Below are positions 1-11,100 of a stretch of 64,000 nt of DNA, in pieces. The translations under genes were made by a program, and so were the position numbers. Under the pieces are notes generated by a model that had not been told where the DNA came from, did no database searches, and saw only the letters and a list, made by a program, of their open reading frames with translations. The stretch's first letter is position 1. Each line of letters starts with the position of its first letter. The stretch is from Pelargonium tetragonum (Eukaryota > Streptophyta > Magnoliopsida > Geraniales > Geraniaceae). The stretch lies in assembly GCA_036897445.1 (NCBI GenBank), contig JAYMTL010000012.1:124001-188000 (forward strand), written 5' to 3'.

Positions 1-468
1 TTGGAATTATTACAATATAAGGGCTCCCTAAGGGATTCCCGAAAAAGGGTTGCATAAGACTAAGAAAGCAGGGTATCCAGATAGGGATTGGAGGTATCAT
101 CGAGTTAGGTAAGGGCTTTTAAGGAAGAGTAAGTAAAGGCTGCCTTTGTATTCCTGCGTTTCTGATTTCGGGTAATATAAAGTAACATAAAGGTGGGGAA
201 AGAATAAAAAAGTCATGAATTTCCGGTAAAGACAATATAGAGAATTAAGGGATAAGTTGTTTTCCTATCGTTGTTAAAACGGTAATTTAAAATATCTACT
301 AAAGGTTCTTTTTTTTTAGAGAGGTTTTCCTTCTCTTGAGATTTGAAATTCAAAAAGAAATATTTGAGAAAATTGGGAGCCCAGTAATCCGTGACTTGTC
401 CATATTAAAAAGAAGTAGAGCCTCAATACTTAGCTTCCTCTTGACTTGCCGAGGAAACCCTTGTAAAA
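1..468. other. AT-rich spacer with micro-palindromes
   Basis: No gene is visible. Reading frames are short and stop-rich in all six frames. The stretch holds three of the dispersed GGG-n-CCC boxes: GGGCTCCC at 21-28, GGGATTCCC at 32-40 and the reverse-complement form GGGAGCCC at 375-382. The first two lie only 3 bases apart. Confidence 0.6.
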
Positions 469-477
469 CGTAAGAGA
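469..477 (+). promoter_or_regulatory. possible plant-mitochondrial-type CRTA promoter box
   Basis: CGTAAGAGA at this position matches the CRTAAGAGA nonanucleotide described for dicot mitochondrial promoters. It lies about 25-30 bases upstream of repeat element A and in the same orientation, so it could drive a transcript through that element. The box is short and AT-rich, and element B has only a CGTA at the matching place, so a chance match is quite possible. Confidence 0.2.
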
Positions 478-500
478 ATAAACTAATTACAATTCTCGAA

Positions 501-765
501 AGGAGTTGCTCAGCCTTTATGTCATAGCGACTGTCTCTAGTGTTCTGGGCCTTGAGAAATGGTAATTATTAATGTCTAAAAATGTATAAACGGGGCGTTA
601 AAAGCTTCAAATATAGAGGGAAAAAACACCTCCTGAGGTATCTAAACTTGCATTTTAAGCTATTATAGATAGTAACTAAAGCACTGTTCTAATGAATCTA
701 GATTCATTATCGTCCTTTTGTAAACTTTTTACTTAAGTGTGTAATATCTAGAGTATATATATTCC
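501..765 (+). repeat. diverged repeat element A (partner of 36554-36790)
   Basis: This block is homologous to element B at 36554-36790 in the same orientation. Both carry, in the same order, GCTCAGCCTTTA (508-519 here, 36561-36572 there), CTAGTGT (537-543; 36593-36599), CTTGAGA (551-557; 36607-36613), a GCAYTGTTC word (681-689; 36718-36726) and GATTC(C)ATTATC (701-711; 36732-36743). The first 65-70 bases align at about 78% identity with three short gaps. The rest is weaker, and A carries about 20 extra bases in the middle. Frames are interrupted by stops in both copies and the gaps are not multiples of three, so it does not behave as coding DNA. It could be a structural RNA gene, a small mobile element or a decayed duplication. 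I do not recognise it. The outer limits are approximate, and similarity may start about 50 bases earlier. Confidence 0.7.
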
Positions 766-2389
766 AGAATTTCTTAGTAGGGTATGTAGCTTTAAAGCAA
801 GGAGTTTCAGTAAAGACATTAAGGAATTGGAAAAGGCTAAGTAATTAAATAGCAGCTACCAAAATCTTGATTATGAAAAGTAAAGAAGTTACAGTCAGTA
901 AGCTCTTATGTTCCCTTTTTATTTATTATTTATAAAGTTTAGAATAAAGGAGTTCCTTTAGTTTACTTTTGAGATTTTTTTAATCTAAGAAAAGCCAAGG
1001 CACTCAAATTGATGGGTTATAGGCATTCTTTTCGAACGAATACCCTTTTAAGTCTTTATAGAAGAATACTTAGATTTCAGTAAGTATTTAACTCCGGGAA
1101 CTCATCTGCAAACGCTGTTAAGGGACTTTATATTAATATTCGTTGTATCCTAAGCTTATAGAAAGTGCAATTCCAAAAACCAGAAACAAAGAGTGCTAGC
1201 CAAGAAACTTCCACTGTACTTTTAGAAAATCATAATGTGAAAAAGATATTTCTTACAGGAAGTAGTATTTCCCTTTTAGTTTTAGGAGGGTCCAATTACT
1301 AGAGTAGAAAGATGTTTTGGTATTTCTAGGTTCTCGAATAAAAATATACAATGACTAATTGTCAAAAGAAAGACTTTGTGTATACTTTAAATTTAAATAG
1401 TCAAGGACAAGGGTTAACAATAAGGGAAGTGTTTCCTTAGACTTTTGCAAATGAATGCAGGGGATAAGTAGAGAAGTAAGTGAGTTAAGTTCTAGTAAAT
1501 AAACAAGGGAGCCTTAAAAAGGGATTTCCTAAAGCAAAGTAAGGGCATTTTCGCTAGAGGTTTCTATTTCTGACGAAAGGTGCAGCTTATAAGAAAGTTA
1601 TGATGAAGAAGAAAGAAGGTCTTCTGAAGAGTATGAAACGGGTATAGATAGCTCACGGGTAAGATTTGAAACCTTTCCTTTAGCTCTATGTTGCATTGCA
1701 TTTGTCCTTAACTTTCCCCGCTGTCTTTAACTGAGAATATGAAAGCAGCCTTATTCTAGGGTTCCCCTATATTTCCTGGTATTCATTTCCCAATAGGGCT
1801 TACTACTTAAGATCTGGCTATATTTTCTGTATTACTAGCTTCGGCAATTAATCGGAGCTGTAACTCTAATACAAAACAAAAGAGAGTCTTATTTTTCACA
1901 GCCCTTTTATTATAGTATATATATATATACTAGTTGTTAAGCCTACAGCTCTCTACCTTACTTATGAACCGGGAAGGAGGGCTGCCTATTAATGAGTTTC
2001 TGTTTCTGATTTACTTGTATTAGTCTTATTAGTATTTGTTCCTAAACGGGAGTGCTTTTAAGAAAGTTTATATTGACTTCCCTTACTGAATAGGAAAAGT
2101 CCTTTTGTTATTAATTAAGATTACCTTATTTTTTATTTAAAATTAACAGTAAGGATTAAATTTAGATAAAGAAAGAATGGAAATATACCTCGTAAAACAA
2201 AGTCAATTATTAAGTGAAATAGTATATAATAAGGTTTCTATTAGTTAGTTGGCATCTTTTCATTGAAGTTAGAACACTATATAGAATTCCTAGAAACCAG
2301 AAGTTCAAGTCCCATATTATTTAATAGAGACTGACTGGAATGAATTTTGGTTAACTTCCAGAGCAATTGTCTTTGATTAAGGAAGTGAG
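766..2389. other. AT-rich spacer
   Basis: No gene or structured element is recognised. The only simple repeat is a short TA run of about 14 bases at 1916-1929. The open frames are all short. Confidence 0.55.
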
Positions 2390-5300
2390 GTACATAACAT
2401 ACATAAGAGCAGAATTACCTATGTCCCCCATTCTTTTAATTACTCTTCCGCCGTTGAAGAAAGAGGAGAATTCCTTCGTCCTTGAAAACCTTTTTAACAG
2501 AAGCACCAGACCAGATAGGAAGGCACTCTCAGGGGTTTAACCCTTCTCTTATTATATTATTAAGACTCTGCTTTGTATCTTGTTATCTGGTTGTTAATAT
2601 AGTTCCTAAGAGACTTTCAAACTATATATGAGAAGACTGCAGAAAGTAGCCCATTCTTTAGTATTACCTTTTATTGTTATGAGATTTGTAACATCCCGGT
2701 CCAAGTAATACCCAAAATTTTTATTCCTTACTTTAGAGATAAAAGAATTAAAAGAGAATATTCGGCAAGTCTAAATCTATATACATCTACTAGTAAAGAT
2801 TCTAATAGAATAGGTATAATACAAAAGTTCCTGGATTTCCTTATTCCTAACACCAAAAAGAAGACATTAGGAGGTACAATAGGTCTTCCTAACAAGAGAT
2901 AAGAGTCTAGCCTGTTATACGTAAAGGAACTCTTTGAAGTCTAGCAGCAGTTAGTACATCAAGTCAGAGGAAGCATTTGTTTCTCGTAGTGTGTAAGTCT
3001 GTATCTTATAAGAGAGCTGGTCCTACGAGCCTTGCCTTATAAACTAGGCCTCTCCTGACTTTTACCTACTTAACTACAATAACTACAACAGCTTTCTTAG
3101 GAGATCCTCTAGAGCTATACTTGCATTCAGCAGCGGACTCTTCCCAATCTTATTGCCTAGATTTGCCCCTTCCCTTACTTTAAAATGGAACTTGCTCTTA
3201 TATTAAACTAACAAATAACAAAGGAAAGATACTATTATTGGCTATCTGTTTAAAATTAGGAATACCTAAGGACACCAAATATTCCAATTCCAGTAAGTAA
3301 AACACTTTCTCCTAGAAATCCTTAGAACACAAGCCTAAACTAACAGAGTAAACCTTGCTCCTAACCTAAATAACTAGGATTCTTGACTCTAGTGGAAGAA
3401 GACCTTTAAGTGACCTGCCTTAGGTTTATTTGTTACTTATTTTAGGTACAGATACAGGCCAGATAAAGCAGCCCTTTGGCTTACCTTGTTTTGAACTTTA
3501 GGGACTAATGAAAGCTATTCTTGGTTAATTGACGTCAGTCTCTCTTTCTTAATCCTCTGTTGTACGGGATTCCCTTAGTTCTATACTTTTACCGGAAATT
3601 CCTAGTAGCTTAATTAGCTCTTTCTTAATACCCTTAAAGAGCTGCACACAGGAATACATTCTAACCCTAAAAAGAGGACTCCTTTGCCCTTGATGAAAGT
3701 TAAGACTCTGAAATCTCTATAAAGCTCTCTTAGTTCTTGATCTCTTGAATACCTAGCCTCTCTTAAGACCCTATACCCGTATCTTCTTATTAACTATACC
3801 AGCCTTAAGGTTCCTCGTCTTAGAAGCCTTCTTGTTCTATTATGTTACTCTGCAGCTTATGGGCTACCAGCATTCCTATAACCAGTAGAAAAACTAGTCT
3901 GAAAGTAGAATACCAGCAACCAAGAATTTTCACATAGAGACACTTCCCCATCTCAAACCTTACAACTATTTGAATGGTGGGGTTTTCCTTTCAGGTTTAC
4001 TCTTATTGATTATTCCCTGCTTGGCTATCTATTAGGGTGGTATTTCAGAGATTTAACAAGGGTTTAATTAGATATATTTCTTTGAGTTGCAACCTTTTTA
4101 GAGAAAGATAAAGAAAGGGGAATACCGGCATAGCTACATATAGACTATTACCTACTATAAAGTCCTTACACTCGTTTCATTACCGAAAGAAAAGAATTAA
4201 AGAAAGAAATACACTACCCATTACCCATATCGATAAGTAACTATAATACACCAATATTATAACTATAGAATACAATATTAAGACACATAATACAGTAACT
4301 ACAATAACAATATAAGGCATAAGCTACAAAAAGCAACCTAGCTACAAAGCTGCACTAAGTACAGTCCCTTCTATTATAGCTCCTAATATACTAAGACTAA
4401 GCACTAAAAAGATACTATCTATACAGTGAACTCGCTAACGCTACTGTCGGTAAGAGAGACTTCTTCCCATTCTTATTAAGCTCCCATACTCCTGATAAAG
4501 ACGACAATAGTAATATAGCTTAGCAACTTAGGTTGATGAATCTTTCCTAACACCCCTCGGTAGACTGTAAGAATGTCCTATAACAACAACCCACTACACT
4601 TTTGTAAACCTATTACTACCCATTAAGATCCTATATAAGCTATAAGAACTCATAATAATACATTAAATCTAACTACAATAAGTAAATAAGTAGAATATTT
4701 AGGAGGAAGAAACCTGAGGGGATTCATAAAGAAGGCAACATCATTGACAATTACTAGACTTTTACTAGACTTTACTTCTTAGATTTATTAGGTCCTGCCT
4801 TTTCCTACCTGATTTGTATTTAAGTAAAGACTTTCTGTTAAAGAAAAAGCTTTAGATAAAAGGAAACTGTGCTAAAGTTTATAATTCTTTCTGCGGTCCC
4901 TTTGGGTTTAAACGAGAATTTCCTTGGTGTTGAGCTCCGCTAAGCTAAGTATTTTGTATAATAAGGAAGCTACTACCCCTATTCCATTAATCCAAGGAGT
5001 GAACTCCAGTATAAATCAAAAAGTATTGTAACAACCTTAACGTAGCTCACATAAGGTTTAGTTACACTTAAACTTTTGAGGGGATTTCATTCTGAAGTTG
5101 CTGGGGTTTCTCCCAAGCCTTATATAAAGGACTTAGAACGGAAGACTCCCCAACGGGTAATTTCAAGCTTGTACATTGTAGATTTACTTACTTTAGCAGC
5201 TACTTTAAAACTAAAAGAATAAACAAAAAAAGTTTAAGTAAAGTATAACTGCAGGGTACAGGGAATTGAATTAATAAACTTGTCTTCCGTTTCCAATTCT

Positions 5301-6640
5301 GGATGTTAAGGAAGTAGAGTTTCCGGGATAATAAAAAAAGGAAATATCGACTCTAAAAGCCCAAGTATGTATAAGCTTAGTACCCGAACAGGCGCTAAAA
5401 GGGCTAGATATCAGCTTGGGTTTTTAATTCTATTTAATCCTTATCTGGTATCCAGGGCCTTTTCGAAACTATTTACTTAAACTTGCTCTTAAAAAGAAAC
5501 TCCGCTAGCTCTGATAAAACCTAAATCTTACCTTACTATTATTATAAATTTCCTGGCTAGCTTAGACAAATATTTAAGAGAATACCCGAGGAACAAGAGA
5601 GAAGACACTATATTGTAAATACCGGCAAATCTCTTTATACTCCTTATATAAGTACCCAGTCCATACACCTAATTGGAATTTTATTAGAATACCTAGGCAG
5701 TCAATTCTCTTTTCATAATCATAAAAAGTCAAAACCAAGAACTCCTAAACCAAAATAGAATAATCACTCCCTTTAGCTATCTTGTTACCTTACCTAACTT
5801 CGAGAATGCGAAAAAAGGGGAAGCGGACTCTTACCCATTCCCTTGATTTACTCCTAAAAGGAGATCCTTCTTACCAACACTTGTATTACTAACTCGTATC
5901 TTTAAAAATACAAACTCTGCATCCCGACTTCCTATTATGAGCTAGACCTTTCCTCAGAAAATTCACTTTCTCAATAACTATAAAGATAATCTTAGTCGCG
6001 ATACTTCCTCTTTGGAGCCTAACTTGTTGCTTACTTAAAAATAACTATCTTCTTAGCTATACCTCTCTAAGTCTTGATAGTAGCTATACACCAACTTCTA
6101 CTGCTTCTTATTCACCTATTACCGTATCCCTTTACCTAGAGCTATACCCGTGGAGCTTACTATCTTATACTTCTAAACTGTCCTATGATAAGAGTCCCCA
6201 TCTTATGTTATGTCTAGCTTATATCCAGACTCCCTACCCGCTTCTAATAGACAGCTGCTATCTTGCCTTTAAAACTAGACTCAGCTCTACCCAAACTCCT
6301 TGCCTTGAAACTTTTCTTAGCTATTCTCTTTTATTCTGTAAACCCTTCTTTTACTAGACTGGAAGCACATTTCTTTAGTTCTTCATATTTCCTAAACTTA
6401 ACCAGAATAGAATACAGTAACTCCAAAGCTACGGAATATGGATAATACTTGAGTTCAACTCCTATACTACAGGAACACTCCCCCTTGCTTATGCTTACAT
6501 GCCCCTTAATAAGACCTTGTACTTGAAATCCTTATAAAAACTATAATATAGACTCCTACAGTAAAACACCTATACTCTGCAGGATAACCTCGGCCAAGAC
6601 CTTATCAGGTTTTGTCTTACTAATTACTCAATTCCTTTTT
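2390..6640. other. pyrimidine-biased, G-run-poor spacer block
   Basis: From about 2.4 to 6.6 kb the + strand is visibly rich in short C/T words (ctt, tacct, ctatac, cctt) and poor in the G runs typical of neighbouring spacer. The sub-stretches 3050-3900, 4100-4700 and 5870-6560 show this most clearly. 4100-4700 is almost low-complexity (taacta, acaata, ctataa). One GGGATTCCC box sits at 3566-3574. A 60-codon frame at 6263-6445 is leucine-, serine- and phenylalanine-rich, as expected from this base bias, and I do not call it a gene. Confidence 0.4.
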
Positions 6641-7943
6641 ATTCTAGTTCTGTTTAACTCGTGTGAATTGAGATACATAGCCGCGGATTACCCTCTTAAT
6701 TAGACTCCCCAATGCCTTCAAAATCTGAAATTTGAAATTAAAGGAACTCGCAAGAGAAACTCCCCGATCTTTCCTAAGCTATCTCTTAGAAAATCTTAAG
6801 GTTTATACTCTTAAAAGGGTTCAAACCCCATGGGAGTGCTAAGACTAAGGCAAGCTTTATCTTGCTCGTCAAAACGGGTGTCTTTCTACTAATTTCTTAC
6901 TTTATCCAGATTCCTAGAAGCCCTGACTCGACTTTTCTATGTACTTATAGGGTTCTCTCTTTTATACAGTAATAACTCCTAAAAACAAAAAGGAATATAA
7001 CAGTATACTAAGAGACTCGAACCCTTTGTCTGTATTCTGTGGCTTTAATGTGAAAACAGGTACCTAATAATAAATAGAGACGCTTTCCTCTTAGAATAGC
7101 ACTTATTACTTATATTAGTAGCAGGAAAAGATCTATATAAGTTTAATCCTAGTTTTTGTACAGTATATAATAGACTTTGACTCTAAACGTAACCTTGTGC
7201 TCTTGTACTATAGAATCCGTAAAAAATCAAGCTTCCAAGAAGCTAAAAAGGTTTACTGAAGTGATCTAACCTCAAAAAAGGTGTTTTAGACCCAGTACGT
7301 TTATATTAGGGTAATCCGTTTATTAGTTTTGAGTGCACGAATGGAGCTTTTCTCAATTCCCCTTGATTGTTTGCTCCTCTTAGAGTCAAGTGACATTAAC
7401 ATTAAAAAGGAAGAACTAGTTTTCGAGGTGGGGAAAAGAGCCTCTTTATTAACGACATAGGTATACATGTATATATAGTACATTATTATTCGTATTTGTA
7501 ATTCACCATAACTATATAAGGGGTAGAGGGTTCCCACTGTTCTTAGTAAATCTAAGGCTAAGGTCTTAAGTTAAGTATCTCGCGTTAAACAAGAAGCAGA
7601 AGACCTCGAGATTAAAAACAAAACCTACTCCTCTTACACTTTAATTTAAAATGTAGAGCCCTTTTCTAAGATAAATATTAATAGCTATTTAGTTTCCTTT
7701 TATAAACGTGGGCGTTATTTACTGATTTAGTATAACTTGAGGTATTGAAACTCGGCTACTCGTAGGCGCCCTATTTTTGATTCTTAACTTTACGGTACAA
7801 AAGAATATAGGGTTGTGCCTGTGATTAGCCTTTCTAAAAAAGTGAGGCTAGAGTGTAATCACGTAGATAGAAATGGATGTAGTTTATCCTGAATACTCGC
7901 TATAGTAAAGTAACGCAAATCTAGTAAGTTTAGTATTGACATT
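6641..7943. other. AT-rich spacer
   Basis: No gene is recognised. A 78-codon minus-strand frame at 7301-7537 has no upstream signal I can see and no resemblance to a known family. A T-arm-like GGGTTCAAACCCC lies near 6817-6830 but lacks the rest of a tRNA. Confidence 0.5.
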
Positions 7944-8004
7944 AGGAGTATATCCGCTTGGTAAAGCACCCGTTAATTGGATTCAGATGTCACAAGTCCA
8001 CTCG
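7944..8004 (+). pseudogene. tRNA-Gln-like relic, shortened
   Basis: The first 33 bases match the 5' half of plant mitochondrial tRNA-Gln(UUG), as I remember it, at about 23 positions without gaps. This includes the acceptor word GGAGTATA and the D-loop word TGGTAA. A TTG triplet lies near where the anticodon should be. The 3' end ACTC can pair with GAGT near the 5' end. However, the anticodon stem does not pair, the T loop is largely missing, and the whole is only about 61 nt. If it descends from a tRNA it is not functional. A match of this size to some tRNA somewhere in 64 kb is not far from chance, so this is a tentative call. Confidence 0.25.
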
Positions 8005-8039
8005 TAATTAGAAGTTTATAGAGAACTCTCTGAACAAAG

Positions 8040-8180
8040 TGAGGAATGCTTTAGCTGGCTTGGTCTGGTCGCAAGGATTGTTTATAGCTCGAACGAAGTG
8101 AAGAGGAAGGGTTTGTAGCTTTGACGGAACTGCGAAGGAGTGAGCTTGGAGCGATGAAGGGATCAGGTTCTTTATAGCTC
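8040..8180 (+). repeat. short G-rich quasi-repeat cluster
   Basis: Three related units follow one another: TTTATAGCTCGAACGAAG from 8081, TTTGTAGCTTTGACGGAA from 8112 and TTTATAGCTCTTAAAGAAG from 8171. The first and last share an identical 10-base start exactly 90 bases apart. Between them the sequence repeats words such as gaagtgaag, gcgaaggagtgag and gcgatgaagg. The same unit start (TTTATAGCTCG) recurs at 22291. The cluster is richer in G than its surroundings. It resembles the small degenerate repeats that accumulate in algal and plant organelle spacers. No coding role is supported. Confidence 0.4.
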
Positions 8181-11100
8181 TTAAAGAAGATATTTGGTCT
8201 AGGTATGTCTAAGAAGTGTAGGTAATGCAATTAAGAAACAGGCTTTGAATAAGAAAGAGGGAGGAAAAGCAAGGAATCCTGTTAAAACGCATATAAGTAC
8301 TCGTATTTTTTTCACTATTCAAATAAGGAATCCCCTCGAAAAGTCATTGGAGTCTATTACCTTAGCAAGTTTTGCCGTGTTATAAAAGAGTTTCTTTTCA
8401 GTAGAAACTTTTCGTTTGATGCCAACCGGGGTGCCCTGTCAAGTAAAATAGAGTTCCGCAGGAGACTCTCTGAATGTTTGAGAAACCCGCTAAAAAAGTT
8501 GAAAAGGAATCCGCAGTTATTAGACTAGAGCAACCGTTTAGGAGCTCATTTTAATTGCTAATGTAAACAGAATAAACTTAAATATCATTCTTTTTAATTT
8601 ACAGCTATTTTAAAAAGTTGGAGTCTTATAAGATACTGACTGAAGCAGGGATCCTATAAGTTTAATATTGAAAGGCAAATCTTGGATTTAGCTTAGCATA
8701 GATTTATAAAGGTACAAAATGGCAAGGATCCTAACTTCAAAAATGAATGATACAAGGGACTTTGACAAAGTTACCAAAAAAGTCTAAATATGTGAGAAAG
8801 GTAGTTCAACAACGGATTACCCTAACTAAAACAGAGTTATAACCCGCTTGCTTTCTCTAACTGAAGATAAGTTGATGAAAAACATTTCCGTAAAGGACAG
8901 ATAACACTATAAAACCTAGCCCCCACATAGGATATTCCTCGAGATTTTAGACAAAAAAGGGAAGCGGCAAGATATTAGTTAAATAGAACTTTATAGGATA
9001 AATTCTCGCGTACCCTAAGCAGGTTCCTAAAAATGACAATTTACTGAGAAAGACTTTGAGAGACCTCGCAGAAGAGTAATAACTAAAAAGAGCACCGGGA
9101 ACTTTTTTCAGAAAAGCCTATTGATATAATTTTCTCTGAAGCGAAATAAGGTTCTCTATACCACGAGAGATATGTTATAAAAGAAATTTTTAGTATTAGT
9201 AAAGGACAACTCTGATACGTGGACCCTATGTTACAAGAACTTAGTATTAAAGAGAGCAAATTCACTTGGGCAAAGAATAAAGAAAAGGAGGAATTTGACT
9301 ATATTTGATTAAAGAAATAGTAATAGATATACAAAAACCTAGAGTTGCTACAAAAGAGTAGAAGAGCAAGATCTAAATAAATTTATATCTTCCTCGTAGT
9401 TATGGCATAAGGGGGCTTTGAGAAGAAAGCCCTCAATCTTTATTCTTTATTATACAAATTATACAAAAACGCATTAAAGAGTCCTAGTTGTCGCGACAGG
9501 AACAGCTATGGCTTCAGGTTCTCCAGTAAAAGTGAAAAGAGCGCCCTTGTTATAGTAGATATCACTAAAAGAAACTTCATATTTAACTTGGTGGGTAAAG
9601 CACTCGTAGTAAAAGATAACGTAGGTAGAGGGTAAGAGTACCTCTAAAAAAGAGTCAGAGATTCGTTTTCAAGGTACAAAATGAATTGCTTTAGAAATTT
9701 AAGTCAAATTTAGACTTCCTTTTTCTCTAAAAAAAGGATTTGCATTAGATACAAGAGTCTAATTATTCAATACTTTATCTATAAATTTTCCTATTGTAAA
9801 GTGCACTACTCAGGGGTAAACAAATCTTTGGAAATACATGAAGAAGCTACCCTTTTGCTTGGAAAATGAAGGTATCTGAACTTGTAAGGGAATCCAGAGA
9901 AATGTAGGACACCCCCGGCTACGCAGATGTTAGACTTTTTTGTTCTTCACGGGCCTTGCTTTGGTACTTAGTTACAGAATTAAATAACGGATTAAGATTT
10001 TACGAATTACGAATGGGGTTGTCTATAAAAGGTTTTGGAATTACTGCTCTTCTCAGGATCTACTAAGAATGACCTTTACAAGTTAGGGTAAACCTAGACA
10101 TTCTATAGATATTTTTGGAAATTTCTAGGGTATTTCATTTAATGTAGAAGAATTTCTTATGTAGTTTGTAATTGTACAGACCAACTTGCAGGACTAGCCC
10201 TTATAAGCCGAGAGGATCTCAAACTAGTCACTTAGGACCTGTAAAATAAGTTTCTAATTTTGGGTAATACTTATTAATATATAGTAAATAAACCTAACCA
10301 TGCTCCCCTAGTAGCGCATCCCTAGTGCCAAAAAGAAAAGATTAAAAATGACAATTTGTGTGACTTGCTGATGAACAAGCAGAAGTTGCAGTAGCTCTAA
10401 CTCCGAATTTTTCCGTTTTTAGGTTATGAATATAGTCCTTGTATGTATATCATATAATAAAGATTCTCCCTATACCACACTACTGAAAAATATCTTTCAG
10501 GTTAGTAAATTAGAAACTAAAAGAGAGAAAACTTGACTTTTTCGTTTATTTCGGTTTCCAAAAATTTTACTATTATTAAACTTTCTTCCCTTTTTGAAAA
10601 GCGAATTCCTGTATTTAGCCTTAAGAAATTGAGTCTTTTTACTTAAATTTAATGACAAAGCAGGTAGAGTTTCAGAAAGAATAAAAGGAAATCCAACCTA
10701 TAAAGTCTTGGATAACAGGTAAAAGGTAACTAAACTGACAAGAAAGTTGATAATAACCTCGGCTTTGATTTAGTCCTAAACCCCTTTTCACTAATTTCGG
10801 AAATTTATATCTAAGTTTTTAGTGAAAACAGGTTTCTAACTTGGTGTAACTAAATCCTCAGGGGCTTTTAAAAAGATTTTGGTAGAAGTTATGAGCCTAT
10901 AAGAAGTACAATTTAGGGTTGCAAGACAGTTAAAATAGCAAGGGTTTTGACTCATGTTCTGCTTTTTATAGCTATCTATTGTCAGACCCGGGGCTCCCTC
11001 CCTGTGCAATCCATTGAATGGCTTTACTTTAATGAAATTGGAAACAAAGGGACAATTTACTATTGTCGTAGCTATTGTGTTGCCTGTACCCAGTGTAGTT

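Noticed and set aside
4287-4303. 17-base inverted match with 11094-11110
   Set aside because: By my estimate about one such match is expected by chance between the two strands of a 64 kb AT-rich window.
6759-6837. Plus-strand ACTCCC...GGGAGT ends around a GGGTTCAAACCCC T-arm-like word, 79 nt in total
   Set aside because: Six acceptor pairs and four T-stem pairs form, but there is no D-arm word and the anticodon arm is only a weak AT stem. The self-complementary GGGTTNAACCC type of word is common here.
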